Source of the DNA: Thereva unica | Lineage: Eukaryota; Arthropoda; Insecta; Diptera; Therevidae | DNA length: 64,000 nt | Assembly (NCBI GenBank): GCA_949987705.1 | Contig: OX465283.1 | Coordinates: 49,762,953-49,826,952 of the forward strand | Direction of reading: 5' to 3' | Part shown: positions 11,041-21,395 of the stretch, piece by piece | Position numbering within the stretch: position 1 is the first letter of the stretch | Layout of the letters: the number at the start of each line of letters is the position of its first letter | The notes under the pieces: model-generated | The model's input: only the letters and a program-made list of their open reading frames with translations | Told to the model about the DNA's origin: nothing | The model's database searches: none | Position numbers and translations under genes: made by a program

Positions 11041-11611
11041 ATGCCTCCACAAGAGGATTTTACAAATGGTGGTCGCTTTACTATTAGGAGAATTAATAAA
11101 TTTTGGAGCGGAATCATGTCTGATCAAACCATTGAGCAGACACTTATGAGGATGAAGAAAACTTCAGGTGGACTAACCCGAGAGCGTGGGATTTCTGGCA
11201 GTACACTTGCTTCCTGGACTTTGGGAATGATTTCTTTACAGGATGTCTGCGAGCAGGTTCTGTGATTTTTCTATGGCAACCTCAAACCAACATGTCGACC
11301 ACAGAGACTCACGAGTACTTCGGGACAATGAGGACGTGGGAAAATTAGACCATTGGCTTGCATCGCATGAACCATTTTTGGAGAGATCGGAATTAATTTC
11401 AATTTTTAACGGTGTCGTTGCTCATGATCGCATTAATTGCTACCATTCGATCGAGATTGGAGATGTTGTAATGTCTCAAAATATTGGAGCAAATTTTCAA
11501 GACTTATCATACAAGAGAAAGAACAAGTGTGCACTGTCGAGTTCGTTTGTGGTGGAGAAAACCCCCGTCGTTATAAATCCCTTGCTTCTCTCTCAACGAT
11601 TGTGTGTGTAG
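11041..11611 (+). pseudogene. Conserved uncharacterised insect protein family, frameshifted
   Basis: Two overlapping frames (11041-11265 and 11243-11611) form one similarity: FTIRRINKFWSGIMSDQTIE, LMRMKKTSGGLTRERGISGS, then after a frameshift near 11250 NQHVDHRDSRVLRDNEDVGK and GVVAHDRINCYHSIEIG, ending in INPLLLSQR. From memory, such words occur in many uncharacterised, repetitive arthropod and invertebrate proteins; I do not know a function. A second, independent fragment of the same family lies at 25320-25506. The multi-copy nature suggests a mobile or retrocopied gene, but no transposase or RT motif is visible in it. Confidence 0.6.
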
Positions 11612-11696
11612 AAGGAGTTTATTGGCCAAATAAAGCAATACTACCTCGATCAAAAATTTCCCGGAATTTATTCAGGAAATTAAAAATACAAGATTA

Positions 11697-12060
11697 TGCA
11701 TAAAATCGATACTGTACCCTTCAAAGTACTTCCCATCGATTGCAATGCGCTTATGCCAGCGCTAAACCCAATCCTCGAAAAAAATTTATATTCGGTTTAC
11801 GGTATGGCCATCAGAGCCATCTTCGAATTTTCTGTGATCTCTTCTCGGGTGTTCAAACGCCTTCCGCGGAGCGGTTTCTTGAGGCGATCGAATAGGCGAA
11901 CTCTTTTTTGGCGAACTGCTTCAGGCAAACGTCTCATAACGCCCAAGTAATACTTTTTGTTAACGGTCTGGCCTTGTGGAAGGAATTCATGATACACAAC
12001 ACAATTGTGATCCATGAAAACTGTGAGCATCGTCTTCTTTTTCGACTGGAAACGACATGG
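11697..12060 (-). pseudogene. mariner transposase remnant with internal deletion
   Basis: On the minus strand the middle of a mariner transposase is clear: MLTVFMDHNCVVYHEFLPQG, QTVNKKYYLGVMRRLPEAVR, then QKR. The segment after it (DRLKKPLRGRRLNTREEITE) leads quickly to the C-terminal words (RWHKRIAIDGKYFEG), which in full mariners come later, so the second catalytic region is deleted or degraded. The second part of D,D34D, which would follow QKR, is not recognisable. No inverted termini were identified. The cut-and-paste transposase would act in the nucleus; this copy is dead. Confidence 0.88.
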
Positions 12061-12069
12061 TTGTCGAAA

Positions 12070-13140
12070 CGTGGTGAAAACGTAGTATCAAGCCTGCGTG
12101 AAATCGTAAAGCTAATATGGACCCGGAAACAAATACTATCGGAATGGAGCGAAGGCATTATGTGCCCTATACATAAAGTTCAGCTAAACTGCCAAAATTA
12201 TAGAGGCATCACTCTATTGAACGTAGCATATAAAGTATTATCAAATATTTTATACGTTAAACCGCAGCCTTACGCAGAAGCAGATAACTATCAAAGCGGC
12301 TTCGGTCCCGGAAGATCTACCCACATTTTCACTCTTAGGCAGGTCATAGAAAAAGCAAATGAATTGAACATAAACATACTTTCGCTATTCATAGACTTCA
12401 GAGACGCCGATGATAAAATAAAACCTGAAGAATTATATGACGCTATGGAGCACTTAACATTTCCCAAATACCTCGTAGATTTGACAAAAATGACAACGAA
12501 AGAGGTAATATGCAAAATAAGAATTGAAGGAGAGCTGTCAGAACCATTCAACGCTACAGTAGGACTAAGACAAGGAGATTCCCTATCGGGTTTAGTACTT
12601 AACGTAGCTATGGAAAAAGTGAAAAGAGACGCAGGAATTAACACCGCGGGCAGTATTTTCAACAAGTCGGTACAACTATTGGCATACGCTGACGACATCG
12701 TATACTAGCCAGATCCTCCGTAGAAATGAAAGAAGCCTTCATATCGCTAGAAAGAGCAGCAAAGAAATTCGGACTGGCAATCAGTGAAGAGAAAAGGCAA
12801 TATATGCGCATCTCTAAAAGAGGTAATGCTCGCCAGAATATGACAATTGATACATACAACGTCGAAGGAGTAAAAATAATTAATATGCCTAGGGACGCTA
12901 ATTTCCAAAAAAAAAAACGACACGACAGTAGAAGTGTTTTGGAGGAGAAGATACAATCACGAATTGTATCAGTTGTATAAAAATCCAAACATCATAAAAA
13001 CTATAAAAATTAACAGAATCCGATAGGCAGGGCAAGTTGAACGCATAACAAGTGATAACAGCGTAACAAAAATTATTACGAACATGAGACCAGAAGGACA
13101 CAGAAGTACGGGACATCCAAAAAAGAGATATACTGGGTCT
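12070..13140 (+). pseudogene. Group E reverse transcriptase, frameshifted
   Basis: An RT can be read from LREIVKLIWTRKQILSEWSE through NYRGITLLNVAYKVLSNILY, YQSGFGPGRSTHIFTLRQV, LSLFIDFRDADDKIKPEEL (where a canonical copy has AYD), VGLRQGDSLSGLVLNVAMEK, to the catalytic YADD near 12690. A stop follows at 12706. The C-terminal domain continues in other frames to about 13140 (SLERAAKKFGLAISEEK, then MRPEGHRSTGHPKKRY). The endonuclease is missing, so the copy is 5'-truncated. It begins directly after the mariner remnant. Confidence 0.88.
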
Positions 13141-13146
13141 GTTCAA

Positions 13147-13978
13147 GATTTCTGCTATAGCAGCTTTACTAGCAGAATTTTTAAAATGTCAAATTACAGC
13201 AAAGCAAGAAAAAGCTGCTATGATATCTTGAACGCAAAAAAGCTGCTAGCATAGCTTTGTGTTAATGTATGTGTATGAGTATTTCTTGCAGCCTCTCCCA
13301 GCAAACATCATCTCGAAGTTTAGAGTGCTTCGAAAAATTCTCGAACAGGAAGAGAGCGAGAAAGAAATACTTTGAAATAAAATTACGGTAATATTTCGTT
13401 TTGACGAAAAAAAATCGAAATTTTAAAAGAAGAGAACCGCGTACAATACTAAAAGTAAAATTCGCCTTTAAAAGGTTTCGAGAATTTTTCGTTTTGGCGA
13501 AAAAAACGAAAGAAACTCGAATCGCTTTTGCGATTCGACCTAGCGGTCCTTTTCGTTCTTTTTTACTTCGATTTCAATTCGAAAACGGCTTCGAGATCGC
13601 AATTGTAGTTCATTTTAACGATTAGCTTTCGATTCGATCTCAAATCATAATGTTTGCTGGGCTCCCTACAATTAGAAAAAAGCCTGGCCGTGCAGTTGTA
13701 ATCCCTAAATTTATTATTTAATATGTATTAATGTCAACAAAACCTCACTCAAAGTCAGTCATTTTCGCAAAACGACCAATGACATTTAAACACACATGTA
13801 TGATTTACGAAGCTGCTTTCTTGCTTGCAGTCGAAACTGCGAGCAACAAAAAGCAGCTACATTAGCAGCTTTTCTCGAATCTTGAACACAAAAATAGCAG
13901 CTTCGTTAGCAGCTTTTTTGCTGTTTTGAACAGGAAAAGCATAACAATAGCTGCTAAAAGCTGCTATAGCAGAAATCA
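13147..13978. mobile_element. Foldback-like element with GCTGCTATAGCAG ends
   Basis: Left end GATTTCTGCTATAGCAGCTT and right end AAGCTGCTATAGCAGAAATC are reverse complements, and the 150 bp inside each end is rich in further AGCAGCTTTT/AAAAGCTGCT words. No coding potential. A separate 365 bp miniature element with its own ends is inserted in its middle. No target duplication could be read. Confidence 0.65.
13297..13661. mobile_element. 365 bp MITE with CCCAGCAAACAT ends
   Basis: Perfect 12 bp inverted ends CCCAGCAAACAT and ATGTTTGCTGGG enclose an AT-rich, CG-containing interior with many TTTCG/CGAAA words. It lies inside the GCTGCTATAGCAG element. Superfamily not assignable; flanking CT on both sides is too short to call a duplication. 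Confidence 0.7.
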
Positions 13979-14089
13979 TAGAGATAGTTCTGGAGGAGGA
14001 TATTGCAGGAAGCCAATGCCAATAACAGGGTGTGGAGCTCTTTATGATGATGATTGTATTATAAAGTGGAAGCATAGGCACAACTTTTG

Positions 14090-14545
14090 TTATAACTTCT
14101 CCGTTTGCATTGCATTAAAATCAATAAGAACAACAATATTTCAACAAATGGCCACATAAAATTGTTCGTAAGAAAATCAAAAAAGCCCCAAATCATTTTT
14201 ATGTAAAATCAATAATAAAAGAATTATAGCGCTTTAAAGTTCATCAGCCCCAAAATTTTTATCATTTTTAGCCTATATTAATTATTATTTACGAAAGTTG
14301 AAGATAATTTGAATATCTAAGAAAAATGTGTTTACAAAAATTCTGTAGATCTCAAGGTTTCCGAGATACATATAAGATAAACCATTTTTCACCACTGAAA
14401 ACAAGATGGCGGCCCCCAGATCCAGATAACTCGTGTTTATACTTCCAACCAATGAAAAAAATTCCATTGAATAAAAAAAATCCTTTTTCATAAAATGCAC
14501 AGATGCCCTTTTCTGCACCATTTTACTGGACTGTAAAAGCACGAG
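14090..14545 (-). repeat. Dispersed 0.46 kb repeat, right copy
   Basis: Inverted partner of 7487-7955; its outer end is TTTACTGGACT at about 14535-14545. The two copies differ by many substitutions and small gaps, so they are not a fresh duplication. Confidence 0.78.
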
Positions 14546-15949
14546 CTTGTTTTTGGCGGTAGCAACACCCTCACAATCGCCACATTGCGTTTGGCTACCT
14601 TAGAGCCAAGCTCAAGTCCTAAGAAAGAAATGTTCGCATTGCCACACCTGAAATGCAGAATTACTGCCACCTGTGCCGCGCTGTGAAGGATGGCGAAGCA
14701 TTTTATGGTAATTCCAGTGCCAGCAGCGGATGTGAATCGGCGACGAGCAATTGTTACCTTTGTAATTCGCGGCTGTTTGTTTGCATTTTCTTTTCACACA
14801 AAGATGGAATTGCAAATTAAAGCTGGGCTCGCAATTCACATGTCTTCTTAAGTCTGGCAACGTGCAACGCTCAAGACCAGAGGCGCATGGTGCAATTTTC
14901 AAAAGATTTCGCCGAGGGATGAATGGATTAATTTTCGATTTTTAATCTGAAGGTTAATAGCTTCATCGCAATGTGATAAAAGTTTTACTTGATGAATCAA
15001 ACTACCTTCGAAGTAATTTAAAAGTTTTTTTTTCTGTTTAAGTTCAAGGCTTTAAATTATTTTCATTCATTCAGCTGTGAAAATTGTAATTGTGCTGTGA
15101 AAGAGAAATCCACAATTTACTTTGAACTATGAAAGAGGTGCAGACAAGTAAGATTTAGCTCAGTCTCTCTATATAAAGTAGTTCGAGCTAAGGTGTGATT
15201 ATGAAACTCGAACTAAGCTGTGATTATGATAACTACTACTAGTCTTTAGTTTCTAAGTAGCCTTTAACTTTGCGAATTCATATGTATTTACTAAATGCAA
15301 TTAGAAAAAAAGTGTGAAAGAAAATTATTGCTTTACCTTCTAAAATCGAAATTATTAGGCTATTAAAGTCGCAACAAGAAGCGCGGTACGAGCAAAAAGA
15401 ATCCTACAACTAAAGGTTATTGTAAGGTGGATTGATGTGAGGTATTGAAATTTATATACAAAAAGAAAATGTAAAAGTAAAATCTAGGAAATTGCATTAG
15501 AAGAGCTGTTAATTAACTTAATTAGCGCCAGCCTCGTCATTCATATATTCATTTTTACATTCATTTTTTTTAGCAACAATACCATGAAATTGTAATCAGC
15601 GTTTTAATATCATAAAAGGATATTTTTAAAATATTTTCGAAGTTTTAAACCAAAATCGCTTTTAAAGTTTTATGAGTCTAAATTAGATTTACAGGGTGTA
15701 CCTCCCAAGTTTACAAAGCGGCCGACTGTACACTTTGTATAGCAGCCTATTACATTTGCAAATAAAGAGTTTGTATATTTAATTGACAATAAAATACCCG
15801 AATAAAATTTGAAATGGGCTTACAGCAGGCGATAAGCGGCTGCTTTGCTTTCTAAAGTAGATATGATGGCCGTAGAATTTTTAAACATTTTTAATGGGAG
15901 CACATACGGCCTCACGACGGCCAAACTTAATCAAACAATTTAAATGGCC
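14546..15949. other. Stretch without recognised genes
   Basis: 14550-14930 is less AT-rich and has a 96-codon minus-strand frame with no recognisable motif. The remainder is AT-rich. No repeat shared with the rest of the window was seen. Confidence 0.45.
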
Positions 15950-16177
15950 AAGAACTAAACTGAACGCGCTGCTTATAATAATAACTGCCCGGTTCTGATG
16001 AGGACGTTTAACAGGAAAACTCCATGGTAGAATAACGAGCTCTCCAAGTTGAGATCCGCTACGAGGAAACTATTCAACACAGCCAAGAAAAGCGGCAACT
16101 GGGAGAGTAATAAAAGCTCGCTAACCACATATAACAGGGCGATTAGACGAGCAAAAGCAAAATAGCTAGAAGAATAT
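15950..16177 (+). pseudogene. Group F (LOA/I/R1-like) endonuclease-RT linker, 5' piece
   Basis: A frame gives the words NELSKLRSATRKLFNTAKKS then GNWESYKSSLTTYNRAIRRA, the linker before the RT in LOA/I/R1-type elements. It contains stops. The similarity breaks at 16177 at the start of a foldback element and resumes at 18922, so the copy is split. Confidence 0.7.
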
Positions 16178-16195
16178 TAGTCCATTCAAAACGCG

Positions 16196-16635
16196 GGGGG
16201 GGGGGTGTTCCAAAATAACACCGTTAAGAAAATCGAACCCTAAACGTTTTTGGGGTCGCTGATCACGAAAATCGAGGTCCCGCGGTCCCAAAATTAGGGC
16301 GTCACCCCTAAAAATGAAAAAAAACCCCCCCTTTTAGGGGGTTTTCGCGATTATTTCAATAATAATGAAAACTAATGCGATGAAATGAACTTTTTTTAAT
16401 ATTTATTTGCGAAGGGGATTGATTTATACTAAATTTAGGCGAGCTTAATGGTAAGGGGTACCCCTAAAGGGTTGAAAGTACCCCTAAATTGGCGAAAAAT
16501 GGCAAAAATTGTAAAAAAATTTTTTTTCAAGTTTTTGCTTGAAATTCGATTGTGGGCGTACTGTCAGGCAAAAATAAATTATTTTCAACCCTTAAGGGGT
16601 TAAAACTACCCCTACTATATAGTTAATTGAAAACT
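16196..16635 (+). repeat. Left-arm unit 1 of the tandem foldback
   Basis: About 440 bp, from the G-run to the word TAGTTAATTGAAAACTA. Very similar to unit 2, differing by a few substitutions and small gaps. Confidence 0.87.
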
Positions 16636-17077
16636 AGGGGGGGGGGGTGTTCCAAAATAACACCGTTAAGGAAATCGAACCCTAAACGTTTTTGGGGTCG
16701 CTGATCACGAAAATCGAGGTCCCGCGGTCCCAAAATTAGGGCGTCGCCCCTAAAAATGCAAAAAACACCCCTTTTTAGGGGTTTTTCGCGATTATTTCAA
16801 TAATAATGAAAACTAATGCGATGAAATGCACTTTTTTTAATATTTATTTGCGAAGGGGGTAGATTTATACTAAATTTAGGCGAGATTAATGGTAAGGGGT
16901 ACCCCTAAAGGGTTGAAAGTACCCGTAATTGGCGAAAAATGGCAAAAATTGTAAAAAAAAAAATTTTTCAAGTTTTTGCTTCATATTCGATTGTGGGCGT
17001 ACTGTCAGGCAAAAATAAATTATTTTCAATCCTTAGGGGGTTAAAACTACCCCTACAATATAGTTAATTGAAAACTA
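16636..17077 (+). repeat. Left-arm unit 2 of the tandem foldback
   Basis: 442 bp copy directly following unit 1. Its inverted counterpart is the right-arm array; for example CTACAATATAGTTAATTG here matches the reverse of 18472-18489. Confidence 0.87.
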
Positions 17078-17930
17078 GGGGGGGGGGTGTTCCAAAATAA
17101 CACCGTTAAGAAAATCGAACCGTAAAGGTTTTTGGGGTCGCTGATCACGAAAATCGAGGTCCCGCGGTCCCAAAATTAGGGCGTCACCCCTAAAAATGCA
17201 AAAACCCCCCTTTTTAGGGGGTTTTCGCGATTATTTCAGTAATAATGAAAAATAATGCACTTTTTTAAATATTTATTTGCGAAGGGGGTTGATTTATACT
17301 AAATTTTTTTTTTATGTGAAAGACTAGAGTCACAGGAGGAAACGCCCTTTATACTGTGTCGACAATCTATTTTCTTCATATAGAGTGCAATGTCGAACAG
17401 CAGCTCTAGTCGGGGAAGGAAGGAACTGTCACAACCTACCAGCGATATTTTTGCAGGCCACCTACTCCCAACCATTACTGGCGACTTTGTCATCGGGGCA
17501 TCGAGAAACAACTCGCTGGAGTGTTATGCCTCCTGAAACGAGTTGAATCACATCAACCAACCGATGACATGCGCTTTTGGTGAAGCGGGGAAGCGCTGAC
17601 TAAGGCTATGACAGAAGGAATCAGGAATGTAAAGAGGGAAGAAGAAAGAAGGAAAGTTATGTAGGTGGGAAAGTGGAAAAGGCGAAGGACCGTGGGGCTG
17701 GCCGGGATTCGAACCAGGGACCTCTGGGATAGTAGCCAGTCGCCTTACTCCCTAGGCTACCGAGGCCAAATTAAGGCGAACTTACTATAATAAAAACAAC
17801 TTTATATAAAAAAATTGAAATTTTTTTTTTGCTTTTTGTTTGAAATTTGGTTCAAAAGGTATTATCAGCAAAAAAATTAATGCTTTCAACTCTTAAGGGG
17901 GTAAAACTACCCCCACATTAAAATTGTAAT
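17078..17930 (+). repeat. Left-arm unit 3, split by a SINE and diverged
   Basis: The first 225 bp match units 1 and 2; the copy is then interrupted by a SINE (17304-17767) and continues from 17768 as a much more diverged second half (AAGGCGAACTTAC, then the GGGGGTAAAACTACCCCC word near 17900). Confidence 0.75.
17304..17767 (-). mobile_element. tRNA-derived SINE, copy 1
   Basis: Reading the minus strand, a tRNA-like head (GGCCTCGGTAGCCTAGGG, then the B-box word GGTTCGAATCC) is followed by a ~390 bp body and an A-rich tail ending CACATAAAAAAA. A 5 bp target duplication AAATT lies at 17301-17305 and 17768-17772. Three other copies share the body. Non-coding; it would be transcribed by RNA polymerase III and mobilised by a LINE in trans. 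Confidence 0.88.
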
Positions 17931-18104
17931 TGGAACAAATTGAAATTTATTGTTTTGCATTAAAATTTTATATTTGATGAAATATTATTAAAACATTTGG
18001 AAATTTTTTAACTCTCTTTCCTTCTGCCACCCGCCAGCCGCTGTCCGCCCTGTTCCGCCCGCGCCTCTTGCGCCACACGCTTGCTGACGTCCCTCACCCA
18101 CCCC

Positions 18105-18464
18105 GCAGTACGCCCACAATCGAATTTGAAGCAAAAACTTGAAAAAAATTTTTTTTACAATTTTTGCCATTTTTCGGCAATTTAGGGGTACTTTCAACCC
18201 TTTAGAGGTACCCCTTACCATTAAGCTCACCTAAATTTAGTATAAATCAACCCCCTTCGCAAATAAATATTAAAAAAAGTGCATTAGTTTTCATTATTAC
18301 CGAAATAATCGCGAAAACCCCCTAAAAAGGATTTTTTTTTGCATTTTTAGGGGTGACGCCCTAATTTTAGGACCGCGGGACCTCGATTTTCGTGATCAGC
18401 GACCCCAAAAACCTTTACGGTTCGATTTTCTTAACGGTGTTATTTTGGAACACCCCCCCCCCCC
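18105..18464 (-). repeat. Right-arm inner unit (partial) of the tandem foldback
   Basis: Inverted relative to the left-arm units; starts within the unit at CAGTACGCCCACAATCG and runs to the C-run at 18452-18464. Confidence 0.85.
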
Positions 18465-18900
18465 TAGTTTTCAATTAACTATATTGTAGGGGTAGTTTTA
18501 ACCCCCTAAGGATTGAAAATAATTTATTTTTGCCTGACAGTACGCCCACAATCGAATATGAAGCAAAAACTTGAAAAAAAATTTTTTTTTACAATTTTTG
18601 CCATTTTTCGCCAATTACGGGTACTTTCAACCCTTTAGGGGTACCCCTTACCATTAATCTCGCCTAAATTTAGTATAAATCTACCCCCTTCGCAAATAAA
18701 TATTAAAAAAAGTGCATTTCATCGCATTAGTTTTCATTATTATTGAAATAATCGCGAAAAACCCCTAAAAAGGGGTGTTTTTTGCATTTTTAGGGGTGAC
18801 GCCCTAATTTTGGGACCGCGGGACCTCGATTTTCGTGATCAGCGACCCCAAAAACGTTTAGGGTTCGATTTTCTTAACGGTGTTATTTTGGAACACCATA
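18465..18900 (-). repeat. Right-arm outer unit of the tandem foldback
   Basis: Full inverted unit of about 435 bp, reading as the reverse complement of left units 1 and 2, ending just inside the terminal CGCGTTTTGAATGGACTA. Confidence 0.87.
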
Positions 18901-18921
18901 ACGCGCGTTTTGAATGGACTA

Positions 18922-19210
18922 TATCTGCAAGAGTGCCGAAGACATTCGAAATTCACCAGAAATCCACAAAGTTTTATTAAAGGGCTTATCGGGAGATCTT
19001 TGATCTATCAGGAGAACCGATGGCTCTTTCACACAGTCTAGGGAAGAAACCTTGATAATATTGCTCCAGGCACACTTCCCAGGCATAACCATTTATTCAA
19101 ATCAAATTTTACTCAAAATCTGGAGATGATATTATTTAAAATAGTATGGGGTCTACAGTTAAAAATTATAGCAAAAATATTGACTCCCTAAAAATAAAGC
19201 AACTCACAAG
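18922..19210 (+). pseudogene. Group F linker/RT start, 3' piece
   Basis: Resumption of the LOA/I-like linker after the foldback: frame words AEDIRNSPEIHKVLLKG, as expected for the region just before the RT fingers in LOA/I-type elements. Degraded soon after; no RT palm found downstream. Confidence 0.62.
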
Positions 19211-19379
19211 AAAAAAACATTGTAAATTTCAAAATGTTTCTTTATAAATGGGTTCACTCAAGTTTCTACCTTGTATCTGAGCGGGTAGTGGGGATACCTC
19301 CCTCTCTTGAACTATTTTTTCTCCAAATGTATCCAGCAGGTTTAAATTGCTGTAGAGATTTTAATACTGGTGCTGTTAT

Positions 19380-19860
19380 TGCTGCCAGGAAGACCATAGA
19401 AATTTACTTTGCTCTTTGCTTTGCAGCAATCATATTTGCAATCATTTTGCTGAAGGCTGTGAAAGCTTTTTGTTTCATATTGCTGCGTATGCTGCTGCAA
19501 ATGCTGGAGCATACTGTTCCGGCTGCGAATGCTTCACATACACATACCAAAAAAATTTCCACCCTCTAAACAAAAGTACTATTTTACTATATAAAGTTGA
19601 ACCATGAAATAAAAACTGAAGGAAGCAAAGTATTTCACAAGGTTTGGAGAGGAAAGCTTTGAAAAACTGTAAGCAAACAAAAAGCTTTTCACAGCCAAGT
19701 ATTTTAAAGCCGAAGCATTTGCAGCCAGACCAGTATGCTGCTGAAAGTAATTTGAAGGCAACAGCATTCGCAGCAATTTGGAACAAACAGCTTTCACAGC
19801 CATCAGCAAAGTAAGCTTTAAAATATGTGCTTTGCTTTCAGTTTACTTTGTTTTCAAACC
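19380..19860. repeat. Imperfect inverted repeat with GCTGTGAAAGCTTTT words
   Basis: The block 19395-19530 is an imperfect reverse complement of 19690-19860: shared words include GGCTGTGAAAGCTTTTTGTT, TTGCTGCGAATGCT and TGCTTTGC. Likely an old foldback or MITE; ends and target duplication not resolved. The frames through it are alanine/cysteine-rich by composition only. Confidence 0.5.
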
Positions 19861-19929
19861 CTGGTTCTATTTATAAACGAACTGCTAAACCGTAGTGTGC
19901 CTGAAGAAGAGGGCTGTAGGGTGAAGGGG

Positions 19930-20900
19930 TGAGCCGAGTTAACTAGTCTTGTGTTGAGGGGAAAAAATTGTCATGTACGCAGGAGGTATTTGATTTCAGT
20001 GGAGCAGTTGCTATGGTAATAGCGGTAAAACTTGCTGAGTGGCTTAAAGGATCGATGGAAGAGCAAAGGGTGCTATCGCCAATGAGTTTGGCGTGGTTTT
20101 GCACCTTGCCTAGCCAACCCAAGGTGGTTTTAGGTGCACCCGCGCAGATATACGACTTGTATTCGAGGCGGGGCTAAATGTAGGACCAAGGGGGCGAAAG
20201 TAAAACCAAGAATGAGTTTAATTTCCGCGTTAAGAGAGTTGGACATGAGTTCATGATCTAAGAGACAAGGTCTGGCCCTTCCTTGTCCTATGTTGTCGGA
20301 GGGGTAGAAGTAACACAGAGTACCGTCATCAGCAAAACTATGAAGTGGATTGGAGGGGATTGAAAGCAGATCATTAATGAATATAAGAAAGAGAGTAGGT
20401 GAGAGAATTGCCCCTTGGGGAACGCCGGCCGAGACGGAGTGAGGGTTGGATACTACCTTGATTGAACGGCCAGAACTAAAGCTCTCAATCTTTAGAACTG
20501 AGTCAATATCAATAGCTTGGAGTCTCACCGAAGCCATGGATGCTTTGGTTGATTTGTTCAGTCAGAATCACAAGAAGGTCGGTAGTATACCTTTTTGCTC
20601 TAAAGCCATACTGTCTGTCGTGAAAAATTTGGTTAGATTCTAGATATTTCATCAGCCTTCTATAGATTAATGTCTCCATAATTTTGTAGAGAATAGAAGT
20701 TATTGCTATTGACCGGTAGTTTAAAGGGTCGCTGGCTTCACCTTTTTTGGAAATGGGCTGAAACGAGCTAGTTTCCAAGAGTTGGGATAAACTCCAGAGA
20801 AATATGACAGGCAAAAAGTTGCTGGTGAGGCACATTTCTTGAGTACTATAGCAGGAATAGGTAATGAATATGTGCACTAAAGCGGGCGCACCAGTCATCG
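19930..20900 (-). pseudogene. Group C (jockey/CR1 group) reverse transcriptase remnant
   Basis: Minus-strand frames give the RT fingers and palm: LNYRSIAITSILYKIMETLI, RQYGFRAKRYTTDLLVILTE, a lost segment for the first catalytic acid, then SAGVPQGAILSPTLFLIFIN and the catalytic FADD near 20330. Compared with the copy at 49.1-50.3 kb, about 270 bp are missing after the palm near 20190, so the C-terminal part is joined out of register. 5' and 3' truncated or degraded. Confidence 0.85.
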
Positions 20901-20934
20901 CAGAGCGTCGAAATGCATGAAGGTCCGTAGGGGT

Positions 20935-21290
20935 CTTCCATGAAAAACCTCGAACCCGAATGACCGAAATTCAAAATGACCACCGAAAAACGAATTTGCA
21001 AATTGTGTTCCGATTCCCATGAAAATCGATGTCTGGGGTTTTTAGAGGTAGCAAGTAACGAATTTATGATCAGAACTTATACATTCAAAATGGCGGACGA
21101 ATTTGCAATTGTATTCCGATTCCAATGAAAGTGAATATCTATATGTTTTTAAGGTTACAAATAACGAATTTATAATCAAAATTTAAAAATTCAAAATGGC
21201 AACACCAATATGGCAGATGAGTTTTCCAATTGTAAGCGGTGTCTGGGGGTTTTTAACTTATACATTTTAAATTTCAGGGCGGACGAATTT
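20935..21290. repeat. Degenerate tandem repeats with GAAATTCAAAATGG words
   Basis: Three diverged copies of a ~120-130 bp unit, each with AAATTCAAAATGG(C), an AATTTGCAAATTGT-like word, ATTCCGATTCC-ATGAAA and ATAACGAATTTATGATCA. The same words occur inside the adjacent Helitron (21460-21610), so the array is probably an older Helitron interior. Confidence 0.65.
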
Positions 21291-21395
21291 TGCCAAATAA
21301 GTGTAATTTTCCGGTAAGTTCAACAAAAAACGCTGTTTCCAGTGTAAAGTTAATTTCGTTTTGGTTTTTTACAAAAAAATCTCCACATCAGGAAA

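Larger units (their letters stand above)
16178..18921. mobile_element. 2.7 kb foldback with tandem-repeat arms (FB-like)
   Basis: The ends TAGTCCATTCAAAACGCG and CGCGTTTTGAATGGACTA are exact reverse complements. Inside, the left arm is a head-to-tail array of a ~441 bp unit (16196, 16636, 17078), the right arm is two units in opposite orientation (18105-18464 partial, 18465-18900). The centre (18010-18100) is a GC-rich unique stretch. Each unit starts with a G-run, carries GTTCCAAAATAACACCG and CCCGCGGTCCCAAAATTAGG, and has an internal hairpin of C-runs and G-runs. Drosophila FB elements have the same architecture, inverted arms made of tandem units. The host retrotransposon reads on both sides, so the ends are firm. 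No transposase is encoded. Flanks allow a 2-4 bp AT-only duplication. Confidence 0.87.

Noticed and set aside
7487..14545. Polinton/Maverick with 0.46 kb terminal repeats
   Set aside because: No polymerase B, packaging ATPase or capsid frames inside, size too small, no 6 bp duplication.
14612..14902. 96-codon Cys/His-containing frame as a zinc-finger gene
   Set aside because: Cysteine and histidine spacing fits no known finger; no similarity recognised; codon usage not informative.
17695..17767. tRNA gene on the minus strand
   Set aside because: Same SINE head with target duplications around the whole SINE.
17988..18230. 80-codon frame with Gly/Ala-rich stretch
   Set aside because: It spans the unique core and part of the inverted array of the foldback; composition comes from the GC-rich core, no motif.
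20935..21290. CRISPR-like array
   Set aside because: Units are diverged, long, and AT-rich with no constant repeat and spacer pattern; eukaryotic context.
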